64,000 nucleotides of DNA from Polaromonas sp047303325 (GCF_047303325.1 NZ_JBKBEX010000008.1:112643-176642); one strand, 5' to 3'. Positions 51,430 to 60,611 are shown, counted from the first letter of the stretch. The notes: generated by a model not told the origin, from the sequence alone. Numbers and translations: made by a program.

Positions 51430-52482
51430 TCACCCCGTCCTGATCACCGTCACAAACTCCGTCCCACTCTCAGGCAGCCAGACCTCCCCAGGCCGGCCCA
51501 GAATCTGCCGCACCGCGGCATTGGCGCGGGGCAGGGGAATGACGTCAAACTTCTCGCTGGCCGGGTCAAAACGCAGCATGGCGTTGTTGCTCCACTCCGA
51601 GGCCCAGACGATGTCTTTGTTGTCGACATAGACCGCATAGACATGCGGGTCGGCGCCTGGGGCTTTCCAGGTTTTCCAGCTGTTGGCGCCTGTGCCCAGG
51701 GCCGGGTCGTGCACCGATAGGTTGCCGCTGCTCCATTCCGAGACCCAGATGCGACCTTTGCTGTCTGACCAGACTCTTCTTGCGCCCTGGCGCGGCGTGG
51801 GCGGCTCGACGATGCGGGATTCGCCGGTCTTGGTATCCATGTGGGCGATAAACGATCCAGCTAAGGAGCACCACCAGATATCGCCCTTGGGTGTAGCGCA
51901 GATGCCGTAGGGGCCGCGGCCGCGCGGGGAGTCCTTGACGGTGACGGTGCCTGCGCGTAAGTCGACCTTGCCGACATAGCCGCTCTGGCCGGTGAACCAC
52001 AAATTGCCCTCGCCGTCGAAGGCGCAGGTGTTGAGGTTGGCGTACGGTGTGCCGGCGGGCAGGGGGAAGACTTTGACCTGGCGCGAAGGCCAGGCGACGC
52101 GGGCAATGGCGTTTTGCCCGCCGTCGGTGAGCCAGGCCGCGCCGTCGGGGCCGGCGATGACGCCGTGGGGTGATGAGCCGCCGCCCAAGGCAATCAGTTC
52201 GGTCTTGCCGCTGCGCGGGTCAAACCAGCCGAGGTGGCCGCTGCGCTGGGCCGAGAACCAGACGCCGCCGTCGGGCGCGGGCGCGATGTCGTGGATGCCG
52301 GTGGCGGAGCGGGTGCCTAGCGGCCAGGATTGCAATCGCTGTGTATGCGCCGTTGCGCTGGGCGCCTGGGCTTGCGTGCCGCGCGGCGAAAGCAGGGCGG
52401 CGCCCAGGGCCGGCAGGGCCGCGAGCGTGCTGCGGCGCTTGAGGTCGAAGGTAAAGGCGAGCTGTTGCTGCTGCATTGCCAT
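51430..52482 (-). CDS. Virginiamycin B lyase-like seven-bladed propeller protein (exported)
   Basis: A 350-residue protein with a signal peptide (after the QQQQ tract, near GTQAQA) and repeated beta-propeller blades of the Vgb/NHL type, each with a pattern like G-x-WF: GGVWFSAQRSGHLGWFD, GNLWFTGQSGYVGKVD, GDIWWCSLAGSFIAHMD, GRIWVSEWSSGNLSV, DIVWASEWSNNAMLRFD. Its similarity to streptogramin lyase is in the scaffold; the periplasmic location and the propeller repeats argue for a binding or lactonase-like role rather than antibiotic resistance. The end of this gene exists in two decayed copies to the left. An earlier ATG at 52530 would give a longer N-terminus. Confidence 0.8.
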   Translation of the reverse strand: MAMQQQQLAFTFDLKRRSTLAALPALGAALLSPRGTQAQAPSATAHTQRLQSWPLGTRSATGIHDIAPAPDGGVWFSAQRSGHLGWFDPRSGKTELIALGGGSSPHGVIAGPDGAAWLTDGGQNAIARVAWPSRQVKVFPLPAGTPYANLNTCAFDGEGNLWFTGQSGYVGKVDLRAGTVTVKDSPRGRGPYGICATPKGDIWWCSLAGSFIAHMDTKTGESRIVEPPTPRQGARRVWSDSKGRIWVSEWSSGNLSVHDPALGTGANSWKTWKAPGADPHVYAVYVDNKDIVWASEWSNNAMLRFDPASEKFDVIPLPRANAAVRQILGRPGEVWLPESGTEFVTVIRTG

Positions 52483-52600
52483 GGCAATACCTCCTGCCGC
52501 GCAGGGCATTGTGGCCGCTGCGCGGAACATGGTGGACGGGTTTGAACCGGGCGAACCCGGGTGGGTGCTCAGCCCATTGTGGCGGCAACAGCGGCGGCCA

Positions 52601-52810
52601 TCAATGGGGCTTGTCCCTGTCCTCTGCGGAGGCTGCGTTGCCCTGGAGGTATTTCTCGACCTTGCTGGCCTTGTCGCCGACGGCGGCGATGGCGCGCCTG
52701 AGCTGTTCGCGATCGGCGTGCAGCTTTTGTTCCCACGCGGCGGCGGCCTGGGGGTTGTGGAGGTTGATGCGGTCGGCTTGCACGACGGGCTGGTGTGAGA
52801 GAAAACTCAT
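52601..52810 (-). CDS. DUF3606 domain protein
   Basis: A 69-residue protein with the DUF3606 core: DRINLHNPQAAAAWEQKLH followed by LRRAIAAVGDKASKVEKYL. Small proteins of this family are widespread in Proteobacteria and of unknown function, usually with a helix-turn-helix-like fold. The ATG at 52810 follows GGAGG-like sequence. It is a stand-alone gene in the same direction as the vgb-like gene. Confidence 0.75.
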   Translation of the reverse strand: MSFLSHQPVVQADRINLHNPQAAAAWEQKLHADREQLRRAIAAVGDKASKVEKYLQGNAASAEDRDKPH

Positions 52811-52837
52811 GGATGGAGGTCTCCTTGGCGCCTGTGT

Positions 52838-52892
52838 GGCATCTGTGTGGCATCTATCCGGCATCTATCTGGCATCTATCTGGCATCTATCT
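52838..52892. repeat. Five 11-bp tandem repeats
   Basis: The unit GGCATCTATCT is repeated head to tail (52838-52892), the last three copies exact, the first two degenerate. It lies in the 304-base gap between the DUF3606 gene and the penicillin-binding protein gene. The 11-base period equals about one helical turn. No gene is seen in this gap. Confidence 0.85.
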
Positions 52893-53114
52893 GGCGTATG
52901 GATGCTTTGGGCGCCTGTATGTCTATAGAACTACCTTAGCGTGATGCCGGCCCGCCATTTGTAGGCCGGTGCCGACATTTGAGAGCGGCAAGTGCCCCTG
53001 GTGGTGCCGGAAAACAGGTGTTTCTTCCGGCTTTGCCGGCCCTTCGCTCGTCTTGTTCCGCCGCGCCGCCGTCCTACAAAAGGGGTTTACAGCGCCCCAG
53101 TAAACTTGCAGGCA

Positions 53115-55571
53115 ATGAAGAACCCCTTCCAGACCCTTTTCCAGGCACCCCTGGGCCCGCGCCTGCGCGCATTCGCGGCGACGATTCCCGACCGGCTGCG
53201 CCACCCCACCTGGCGCGGCGTGGCCCTTGGCCTGGCCGCGATCCCGGCCATGCTGGTGCTGTACACGGTGCTGCTGATCCCTTTCACGCCCAGCATCAGC
53301 GACCTGCTCAAGGCCAAGACGGCCAAGCCTTCGGTGCTGATGTCGGTGGACGGCCAGGAGCTGGCGAGCTTCCAGCGCGCGAACCGCGACTGGGTCAAGC
53401 TCGATGCGATTTCGCCGAATGTGGTGGCCGCGCTGATCGCGACCGAGGACCACCGCTTTTACGACCACCACGGCATGGACTTCCGGCGCACGGTGTCCTC
53501 GGTGCTGCTGACGCTCACGGGCCGCAAGCAGGGCGGCTCGACGCTGACGCAGCAGCTGGCGCGCAATATGTACCCCGAGGAAATCGGCCGCTCGGCCACG
53601 CTGACGCGCAAGCTCAAGGAGGCGATCACGGCCTTCAAGATCGAGGCGGTCTACAGCAAGGACGAGATCCTCGAGAGTTACCTGAACACCGTGCCTTTCC
53701 TCTACAACGCCTACGGCATAGAGATGGCGGCGCGCACCTATTTCGATAAATCGGCCAGCGAGCTGGACGTGCTGCAAAGCGCGACGCTGGTGGGCATGCT
53801 CAAAGGCGCGAGTTATTACAACCCGGTGGTCAACCCCGACCGCGCGCTGCAGCGCCGCAACACCGTGCTGATGCAGATGGTCAAGCACGGCAAACTGCCC
53901 GAAGACAAACTCGCGGCGCTCAAGAAGAAGCCGCTGAAGATCGACTTTGAGCGCCTGGACCCGGAACTCGGCGAGATGCCGCACCTGGCGCAGCAGCTGC
54001 GCCGCTGGCTGATTGAATGGGCGGACCGCAACGACTACAACATCTATGCCGACGGCCTGGTGGTGCGCACCACGATTGATTCGCGCCTGCAGGCCATGGC
54101 CAACAAGGCACTGGTGACGCAGGGCGAGCGGCTGCAGAAAATCGTCGCGGGCGACTGGCGCTTCAACTCGGGCTGGAAGGCCAAAAGCGGCGCGCAGCGC
54201 GAGCTGGCCCTGGCCTTTGTGCGCGATACCCCCGAGTACAAGGCCGCGCGCGCCGCGGGGCAGACCGACGAGCAGGCGACCAAGACCCTGATGGCCGACG
54301 CCGGTTTCATGCAGACGCTCAAGGACGAGAAGACGCGGCTGCAGGCCGGCTTTATGGCGCTGGACCCGACGAACGGCCAGGTGCGGGCCTGGGTGGGCAG
54401 CCGGGATTTTTCGGACGACCAGTTCGACCATGTGCAGCAGGCGCGCCGCCAGCCGGGCTCGACCTTCAAGCCCTTTGTGTACGGCGCGGCTTTTGAGGAC
54501 GGCGCCCGGCAGAGCGATGGTTTTATCGACGGCGTGGTGGAAATCCCGCTGGGCAACGGCGCCTTCTGGCGGCCCACCGACGGCGGCGGGCCCAGCGGCG
54601 AGTTCATGAGCCTGCGCCAGGGTTTGATGTTCTCCAAGAACACGATTACCGCGCAGGTGATGCAGGTGGTGGGCCCGGCCCATGTGGCCAAGCTGGCCAA
54701 GGCCATGGGCGTGCGGCAAAGCAAGCTGGAAGAAGTACCGTCGCTCGCGCTGGGCACCAGCCCGGTGACGCTCAAGGAAATGGTCACGGCCTACGGCACG
54801 CTGGCCAATGACGGGCGCTATATCGAGCCCATCATCGTTACGCGCGTGGAAGACCGCAACGGCAAGGTGCTGGAACAGTTCGAAGCCAAGGCGCCGGAGG
54901 CGGTGATGTCGACCACGGTGGCGCAGACGCTGCTGGACGTGATGCGCGGCGTGATCGACCAGGGCACGGGCGCGGCGATACGCAGCCGCTACGGCCTGCG
55001 CGCCGACCTGGCCGGCAAGACCGGCACCACGCAGGGCAATACCGACGGCTGGTTTGTGATGATGCACCCGCAGCTGGTGGCGGGCGCCTGGGTGGGCTTT
55101 AACGACAACCGGGTGACCATGGGCGACAGCTGGGGCCAGGGCGCGCGCAGCGCGCTGCCCATCGTGGGCGAGTTTTTCCAGCAGGCGATCAAGGCCAAGG
55201 TGGTGGACGCCGAGCAGCGCTTTCCGGCGCCGCAGGGCGGCGGCGTGACGGACCAGGAGCAGCAGCGCGTGGAAGCCCTGCTCAACGGCGCCGAGCCGCC
55301 GCAGGAAGGCCAGCCGGGCGAGCTGCCGGCCGGCGTGGGCATGGCGGGGGCGTCAACAGGCGGGCAAGGCGGCGCACCGCGCTGGCAGCCCGCGCCCGTG
55401 ATCAAGTACGTGACCATACAGGCGCCGGCAGAAAACCAGCCGCCGGCCGTGCAGGGTGGGGATTCGGGCGGCATGCCCGGTGTGGTGCTGCAGCCGCCGG
55501 CGCCGGTGGCGGCCGAGAAGCTGCCGGTGTTTCCGGGTGTGGTGGTCGGGCCGCCGATCGCGCCGCGTTAG
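53115..55571 (+). CDS. Class A penicillin-binding protein (bifunctional)
   Basis: An 818-residue membrane-anchored peptidoglycan synthase. One hydrophobic anchor spans residues about 35-56. The glycosyltransferase domain has the catalytic EDHRFYDHHGMD (Glu111) and GGSTLTQQLARN; the transpeptidase domain has SxxK in GSTFKPF (Ser449, Lys452), SxN in SKN (507-509) and KTGT (Lys635). The tail is Pro/Gly-rich and may be periplasmic and disordered. It resembles PBP1C-like or mrcA-type enzymes but lacks a clear PBP1C C-terminal domain. Confidence 0.92.
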   Translation: MKNPFQTLFQAPLGPRLRAFAATIPDRLRHPTWRGVALGLAAIPAMLVLYTVLLIPFTPSISDLLKAKTAKPSVLMSVDGQELASFQRANRDWVKLDAISPNVVAALIATEDHRFYDHHGMDFRRTVSSVLLTLTGRKQGGSTLTQQLARNMYPEEIGRSATLTRKLKEAITAFKIEAVYSKDEILESYLNTVPFLYNAYGIEMAARTYFDKSASELDVLQSATLVGMLKGASYYNPVVNPDRALQRRNTVLMQMVKHGKLPEDKLAALKKKPLKIDFERLDPELGEMPHLAQQLRRWLIEWADRNDYNIYADGLVVRTTIDSRLQAMANKALVTQGERLQKIVAGDWRFNSGWKAKSGAQRELALAFVRDTPEYKAARAAGQTDEQATKTLMADAGFMQTLKDEKTRLQAGFMALDPTNGQVRAWVGSRDFSDDQFDHVQQARRQPGSTFKPFVYGAAFEDGARQSDGFIDGVVEIPLGNGAFWRPTDGGGPSGEFMSLRQGLMFSKNTITAQVMQVVGPAHVAKLAKAMGVRQSKLEEVPSLALGTSPVTLKEMVTAYGTLANDGRYIEPIIVTRVEDRNGKVLEQFEAKAPEAVMSTTVAQTLLDVMRGVIDQGTGAAIRSRYGLRADLAGKTGTTQGNTDGWFVMMHPQLVAGAWVGFNDNRVTMGDSWGQGARSALPIVGEFFQQAIKAKVVDAEQRFPAPQGGGVTDQEQQRVEALLNGAEPPQEGQPGELPAGVGMAGASTGGQGGAPRWQPAPVIKYVTIQAPAENQPPAVQGGDSGGMPGVVLQPPAPVAAEKLPVFPGVVVGPPIAPR

Positions 55572-55582
55572 GTTTTCCAGCC

Positions 55583-56710
55583 TCAGCGTTTTTTGGCCGC
55601 TCGCTTTCGGGGTGCAGCGGGCGCGGCCTTATTCACAAAACTCGCATTCCCCAGCCCCGTGCCCACCGTGAGCACGGCCCAGCGGTTGACGCCCTGCATA
55701 AAGGGCAGCTCCGACAACCCCTGCACCACCGCGTCGTTGTGCAGCCGCACCTGGATGTCGCGGCCATTCAGCGGCGGCAGGTGTTCGGCCAGGTGCTGCG
55801 CGAGGTTGAAGCGCGGGCTTTCCCAGTTGCCGGGCAGGTTTTGCGCGCCGGCGGCGATGGAGCCGTCTTCGCTGATCATGCCGGGGCAGGCCACGCCGAC
55901 AAAGGGCGCGAGCCTGAGCTTTCTGGCGCCGGCTTGCTTGATGAGTTTTTTGAGCATGGCGGCGATGCCTTGCACCAGGTCTTCGCGGCGGGTGGCGTCG
56001 TTGTCGCCGGCATGGCCCCACTTGCGCAGGGCGCTGACCTTGACTTCGGTGAGGTCCGGCGCCTTGCGCGCGCGGGGGCGCACGATGCCGCAGCGCACAT
56101 TGGTGCCACCTATGTCGACAGCCAGGAAACCGTCGTAGCCGGACAGCACCTCGGGCGGCGCCAGGTGCACCCAGCCTATCAGCCCGCCTTCGTCGGGGTG
56201 GTGGCGCAAGGTCATGAGGTGCACGCGGCTGCCGCGCTGGTAGAGCAGCTCGGCGGTGCGGTCTATGGCGAGTTCGCCGACCAGGCTTTGCCGGAAGCCG
56301 CCGCCGACCACGATGCGCCGCACGCCCTTCCATGAAGGATGGGCGAGGAAACGCCGCACCACGCGGGCCAGCTGCCAGGCATAGTCTTCGGAGGCCGCGG
56401 CGATAATGGCCGCGGCCTTGCCGTTGCGCCTGAGCAGTTCGTCAAGCCGCTTCTTGCTGATCTTTGCCGTGGGCTTGCGGCCCAGCGGGTCCAGGCCGCT
56501 GATGTGGCGATACAGCGTGCGCCAGGTGTCCAGCATCTCGCTGTAGGCGGTGCGGCTGACGCTGTCGCCCGCAAAACCTTCACCGTCGTGCAGCTGCAGG
56601 CTGTAGCCTTCGATGGTGACGGCGGGTTGCCGCAAGCCGCCGTGCCTGAGATCCTCGGGCAGGGACGGGGCGGGAGTTTGACGAGGCTGGGCTTTTGCGT
56701 GCGGGCTCAC
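55583..56710 (-). CDS. ROK/ASKHA-type sugar kinase-like protein, motif order permuted
   Basis: A 375-residue protein of the actin-like ATPase superfamily. Its motifs are in unusual order: the phosphate/adenosine segment RRIVVGGGFRQSL, normally near the C-terminus of ROK kinases, is at residues 131-143; the phosphate 1 motif AVDIGGTNVRCGIV is at 197-210; the catalytic segment HNDAVVQGLSE and the GTGLGN motif lie at the end. This pattern fits a circular permutation. The sugar is unknown. It is convergent with the PBP gene. Confidence 0.7.
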   Translation of the reverse strand: MSPHAKAQPRQTPAPSLPEDLRHGGLRQPAVTIEGYSLQLHDGEGFAGDSVSRTAYSEMLDTWRTLYRHISGLDPLGRKPTAKISKKRLDELLRRNGKAAAIIAAASEDYAWQLARVVRRFLAHPSWKGVRRIVVGGGFRQSLVGELAIDRTAELLYQRGSRVHLMTLRHHPDEGGLIGWVHLAPPEVLSGYDGFLAVDIGGTNVRCGIVRPRARKAPDLTEVKVSALRKWGHAGDNDATRREDLVQGIAAMLKKLIKQAGARKLRLAPFVGVACPGMISEDGSIAAGAQNLPGNWESPRFNLAQHLAEHLPPLNGRDIQVRLHNDAVVQGLSELPFMQGVNRWAVLTVGTGLGNASFVNKAAPAAPRKRAAKKR

Positions 56711-56809
56711 GAGGCCATGATGGCGCAGCGCGAAGCGGCGCGGCCGGCGGCGAAGGCGCTTGTGGCCGTCAGCGAATATCCCGACATCCCGACACGCCTT
56801 GGCCTTGCG

Positions 56810-56845
56810 GATGGTGCAGATGGTGCAGATGGTGCAGATGGTGCT
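56810..56845. repeat. Four 9-bp tandem repeats
   Basis: GATGGTGCA is repeated three times exactly and once as GATGGTGCT (56810-56845), in the 231-base gap between the kinase-like gene and the CsbD gene. No protein-coding role is evident. Confidence 0.75.
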
Positions 56846-56870
56846 GGGGCTAAAGTGGCGCGCACAGAAA

Positions 56871-56893
56871 ATCGGCCGGATGAACCGGCCGAT
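56871..56893 (-). terminator. Rho-independent terminator after csbD-like gene
   Basis: ATCGGCCGG and CCGGCCGAT form a perfect 9-bp stem with a five-base loop. Read on the minus strand it is followed by TTTTCTG, so it fits termination of the CsbD transcript 49 bases after its stop. Confidence 0.75.
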
Positions 56894-56941
56894 CTGTGGT
56901 GGCGCGCTAAGGCGCGGGGGTTGTGAAACCCCGGTTAAGGT

Positions 56942-57160
56942 TTAAGGCTTGAGCGGGTCGCGCTCCAGGTCCTTCTTCACTTCCTTGGCGGTGTCCTTGA
57001 TGTCTTCCTTCACATCGCCATAGGCCTTCTGGGCCTTGCCTTCAAACTCGCGGGCATGGCCCTTGGCCTGCTGCTCGGCGTTGCCGACCATCTTGCCGGT
57101 GTGCTCCTGCACTTCGCCGGCGACTTCCTTGATCTTGCCTTTGACCTGGTCTTTGTTCAT
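56942..57160 (-). CDS. CsbD family stress protein
   Basis: A 72-residue, highly charged helical protein with the CsbD core MNKDQVKGKIKEVAGEVQEH and repeated Lys/Asp/Glu segments. CsbD proteins are small general-stress proteins of unknown mechanism. It has its own terminator. Stand-alone. Confidence 0.9.
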   Translation of the reverse strand: MNKDQVKGKIKEVAGEVQEHTGKMVGNAEQQAKGHAREFEGKAQKAYGDVKEDIKDTAKEVKKDLERDPLKP

Positions 57161-57439
57161 GGGATTTACCTTTCGGGTGGTTGGGAGGGAACATGGAAAA
57201 ATTCCATGCCTTCAAGTTAAGGGCTGGCCGGGGCGCTGCGCGAAGGGAGGGGGCGCGGTCTGGTGTCGGCTGCGGACTACAACAAGGTGTTGCAGCCATG
57301 CCAATGCGCGTGCAACGCTATGTCATTTCATGTGACAAGCCGCACCGCCGCCCGTTAGACTGGATCGAGTGCGACATTGTGCAAATGCTGCAAGAGGGCG
57401 AAACATTCTTAGGTTTCACAGCATCACTGAAGAACCGCC

Positions 57440-57871
57440 ATGAAAAAGAACATGCTGTTTTGGGGCTTGCTGGGAGGCGCCTCCGTGCTGCACGCGCAGG
57501 CCGCGTGGTTCACCGTGCTTGGCGACCCGCAGGACCCGGCGCTCAACACCATAGAGGTCGATCCGGTCCCGGTGAGTGTGCAGGGCGAAACGCGCACCAT
57601 GAAAATACGTGTAAGCCGCTCCCTGCCGCGCACCAGCTGGGACGGTGTGCCTTACCGCTCCTACACCTCCACCGTGCAGTTCGACTGCGCGCACAAAACC
57701 GCGCGCTACCTCTCGCTGGACTTCTACAAGGAGCCGCTGTGGCAGGGCGAGCCGCACCAGACCTCGACCTACCCCGAGGGCGTGGTCAGGCACATGGCGT
57801 TTCGCGACGTGACGCCCAACCCGACGCTGCGGCTGATACGCGCTGCCTGCCGCCCGGCGGAGAAAAACTAG
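57440..57871 (+). CDS. Surface-adhesin E-like exported protein
   Basis: A 143-residue protein with a signal peptide (cleavage near LHAQAA) and a mature domain with SYTSTVQFDCAHKTARYLSL and LIRAACRPAEKN, resembling the small surface-adhesin protein E fold seen in many Proteobacteria, including the two cysteines. In most of these bacteria it is probably a periplasmic or envelope protein rather than an adhesin. Preceded by a 279-base gap with no gene. Confidence 0.72.
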   Translation: MKKNMLFWGLLGGASVLHAQAAWFTVLGDPQDPALNTIEVDPVPVSVQGETRTMKIRVSRSLPRTSWDGVPYRSYTSTVQFDCAHKTARYLSLDFYKEPLWQGEPHQTSTYPEGVVRHMAFRDVTPNPTLRLIRAACRPAEKN

Positions 57872-57980
57872 CGGCGCAGCCGCCCTTGTGCCTTCTCTGG
57901 GGCGGCGCTACGATGGGGATGCCTCCACGTTGGGAGTGGCGGCGATACCTCCGGAAGACCCAGAAGAAAGGCTTCTCCTC

Positions 57981-58616
57981 ATGCCGCAACTTATTGCATC
58001 GGTCGAAGGCGTCGAAATCAAGCATGTCTACCTGAAGAACGACCGCACGACGCTGGGCCGCCGGCCGTACAACGACATCGTGTTCGACAACCTGGTGGTC
58101 AGCGGCGAGCACTGCGTGTTTGAACTCAAGGGCATCGCCGACGTCTACCTGCGCGACCTGGGCAGTACCAACGGCACCTACCTCAACGGCCACATGGTCA
58201 AGGCGCGCGAGCTGCTGCACGACAACGACGTCATCAACATCGGCCACTTCAAGATCCAGTACCTGGCGAGGTCCGAGCACGACGAGCCCGCCGAGAGCCA
58301 GGAAACCACGGCGATGTCGCTGGACGCGATAGGGCTGCCCGGCACCGCGGGGGCGCGGCAGGCCAGCCTGAAAGTGCTGTCGGGCTCGTCGGCGGGGCTG
58401 GAAGTGCCGGTGGTCAAGGCGGTCACCACTTTCGGCCAGCCGGGCGTGGCGGTGGTGTCGATCTCGCACCGGCGTGACGGCTATTACGTGGCCCATATGG
58501 ACGGGGACACGCCGTCCACCCTCAACGGCAAGGCCATAGGCCCCAAGGCCACACCGCTGTCACACAGTGATGTGCTGAACCTGGCGGGAACCGAGATGGA
58601 GTTTTTGCTGAAGTAA
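57981..58616 (+). CDS. FHA domain protein
   Basis: A 211-residue cytosolic protein. The N-terminal FHA domain has all marks of phosphothreonine binding: TTLGRRPYNDIVF (Gly-Arg), VVSGEHCVFEL (Ser, His) and LRDLGSTNGTYLNG (Asn-Gly). A second, degenerate FHA-like region follows at about residues 120-211. FHA proteins bind phosphorylated partners of Ser/Thr kinases; no kinase is encoded in this window. The ATG at 57981 starts the first strand. Confidence 0.88.
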   Translation: MPQLIASVEGVEIKHVYLKNDRTTLGRRPYNDIVFDNLVVSGEHCVFELKGIADVYLRDLGSTNGTYLNGHMVKARELLHDNDVINIGHFKIQYLARSEHDEPAESQETTAMSLDAIGLPGTAGARQASLKVLSGSSAGLEVPVVKAVTTFGQPGVAVVSISHRRDGYYVAHMDGDTPSTLNGKAIGPKATPLSHSDVLNLAGTEMEFLLK

Positions 58617-58723
58617 GACTGACTCTGTCTCCCAGGGGGAGAGGGGACTGAGAGGGCACGCCGCCGCCTGGGGCACACTTGGGCCCCATCCATAACAACA
58701 TCAGCGGCGAGGGCGCACCCATC

Positions 58724-59869
58724 ATGACCAGACGCGAATGGCAATTGGCCATCCCCATTTTGATCGGCCTTGCGCTGTGCGTGGCGGCCTTTGTGCATGG
58801 CCAGAACATGGCCAACCCGGAGGGGGGCATGGTGGCGCTGCGGGTGTTCAAGGCGCCGCAGGGTGAGCGCGTCGCCGTCGTTGCCAACAATGCCTTGCAT
58901 GTGCTTGATGCCCAGGGGCGCCGCATCGCGCGCCAGGACCTGAAGGCGCTGGGCTTGGGCGAAAGCCCCGGCGACATGGACTGGACGGTGGATGCCCGGC
59001 AGCGGGTCGAGGCCTGGTTCTTTGACGGCGCCACCGTGCCCCGCGTGCTGCGTTGCGCCTGGAGCGATGCGCAGGCGCAACTGGTGGACTGCCGCACGGC
59101 AATGCAAGGCCCGCAGCTCAAGAACAATGCACTGTCCCTGACCGTGCACCTGGCCGTGGACCGCACGGGTGAGCGCGTCTTCATCGCCGATGCCAAGGGG
59201 ACCCGCGTACAGTCGTTTGACCTGGACGGCAAGGCCTTGGGCAGCAGCGACCCACAGGTGGTGCCGCTGTTCTTCCCCAACCGCCTGCGCTATCTGGGCA
59301 ATGACACTCTGGTGGTGGCTGACAATGATCACCGCCGGCTGGTCTGGCTGCGCGTCGCCGCCGGCCAGCCGACCGAGCTGTTGCGCAGCCTGGGCTCGGC
59401 CGCGCACGACCAGGCCCGCCAGGGCCGCGGCAAGGTCACCGACGTGGCCCTGGGCCCGGACGGCACGCTGTGGATGCTGGCCGTGAAGCAGGGTCAGAAA
59501 GATGGCGACGTGCTGGTGTTTGACGCCCAGCGGCGGCCCGTGGCGCGCGCGGCATTGGCCGATGATTCCGACCCCCTGCTGATCGACGCGCTGGGCAGCA
59601 CCGCGCTGGTCGGCGACTACAGCTTTATCAGGCTGAACCGCGTCGACGCGCAAGGCCGCGACCTCGGTGAGTTTGGCGATGCCGCTTTCCGTGGCGAACT
59701 GCAGGCCGTGCAACAGCGGGTGCTGTCCGGCGCGCGATGGAAAACCGGCGCAATGGCCATGGGTGGCATGATCATCGCGGCCGGCCTGATGCTGGGCCTG
59801 CTGTTTGGCCAGAAACCCCAACGGCCGGGGCAGCTTGATGACCGCCCAGACCCGCAAGAACCTAGATGA
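58724..59869 (+). CDS. Membrane protein with NHL-like propeller, hypothetical
   Basis: A 381-residue protein with an N-terminal hydrophobic anchor (about residues 8-26), a periplasmic region with NHL/beta-propeller-like repeats (VALRVFKAPQGERVAVV, GERVFIADAKGTRVQSFD, DTLVVADNDHRRLVWLR, GTLWMLAVKQGQKDG), and a C-terminal hydrophobic segment (AMGGMIIAAGLMLGLLFG). Both ends are in the membrane, a periplasmic loop architecture. It follows the FHA gene. Function unknown. Confidence 0.7.
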   Translation: MTRREWQLAIPILIGLALCVAAFVHGQNMANPEGGMVALRVFKAPQGERVAVVANNALHVLDAQGRRIARQDLKALGLGESPGDMDWTVDARQRVEAWFFDGATVPRVLRCAWSDAQAQLVDCRTAMQGPQLKNNALSLTVHLAVDRTGERVFIADAKGTRVQSFDLDGKALGSSDPQVVPLFFPNRLRYLGNDTLVVADNDHRRLVWLRVAAGQPTELLRSLGSAAHDQARQGRGKVTDVALGPDGTLWMLAVKQGQKDGDVLVFDAQRRPVARAALADDSDPLLIDALGSTALVGDYSFIRLNRVDAQGRDLGEFGDAAFRGELQAVQQRVLSGARWKTGAMAMGGMIIAAGLMLGLLFGQKPQRPGQLDDRPDPQEPR

Positions 59870-60611
59870 TGGAACTGCTCGGGTTGGTACTGGAGTAATT
59901 GATAGGCCTGCGCTGCGGGCCTTCGCCGGCCAGGCGCAGCGCGAAGGCGCGGGCCAGGGCTTGCAGCTTGAGGGTGGACTTCAAATGCAGCGGCGTCATG
60001 CCGGCCTTGGTGAGGTCCGAGGCATTGCTGGACACGCGCGAGAGCTGCGGCTGTTCGAGCTTGGCGCGAGCGGGGCGGCGGGCGCGTTCGCTGGAGGCGA
60101 GTTTTGCGGCTTCGCTGGTGGTGGTGCCCAGGAATTTTTCGCGCAGCAGCGCGGCGCTGGGCCGGCGCTGGCTTTCAACAATCCAGTAGGGAAGGCCGGC
60201 ACGGGCCAGCAGCTCGCGCTTGAAGCCATGGTTGCGGCCGGTGACCTCGCCGCGGCCCAGCACGTCGATGCAGCCCAGCACCGTGCCTTTCTGGTCGGCC
60301 AGGGCGCAGGAAAAGTTCACCGTGCTCAGCAGCGCCTGCCAGTGGGCGTCGCCGCCGCGCTGGTTGGGTTCGATAAAACCGGTGAAGGGGACTTTGGGCA
60401 GGATGCGGTGCTCGGGGAACACCTCCTCCAGCCAGCGCCAGACCTGGAGCTCGTCGCGGCTGGTCAGGGGCTTGGCGCGCAAGGCATGGTTGCGCGCCAC
60501 TTTCTTGCGGGTGGCCACCACATGGGACAACCAGCGTTCATAAGCCAGGGCGCCGAGGGCCACGCTGCCGAGGAAGAGGAAAAACCCGATCAGAAAACTG
60601 CTGCCCGTCAT
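59862..60611 (-). CDS. DUF2726 domain protein
   Basis: A 249-residue protein with an N-terminal membrane anchor (about residues 5-23) and a DUF2726 domain, a nuclease-like fold: PLTSRDELQVWRWLEEVFP, RILPKVPFTGFI, VNFSCALADQKGTVLGCIDV and later YWIVESQRRPSAA. Related to very-short-patch and restriction-type nuclease folds, but no catalytic role is shown. It overlaps the plus-strand gene end by eight bases (convergent). Confidence 0.82.
   Translation of the reverse strand: MTGSSFLIGFFLFLGSVALGALAYERWLSHVVATRKKVARNHALRAKPLTSRDELQVWRWLEEVFPEHRILPKVPFTGFIEPNQRGGDAHWQALLSTVNFSCALADQKGTVLGCIDVLGRGEVTGRNHGFKRELLARAGLPYWIVESQRRPSAALLREKFLGTTTSEAAKLASSERARRPARAKLEQPQLSRVSSNASDLTKAGMTPLHLKSTLKLQALARAFALRLAGEGPQRRPINYSSTNPSSSII

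Noticed and set aside
51430..52482. Antibiotic (streptogramin) resistance gene
   Set aside because: The propeller resembles Vgb in fold only; it is exported, in a Gram-negative context, and catalytic residues could not be confirmed.
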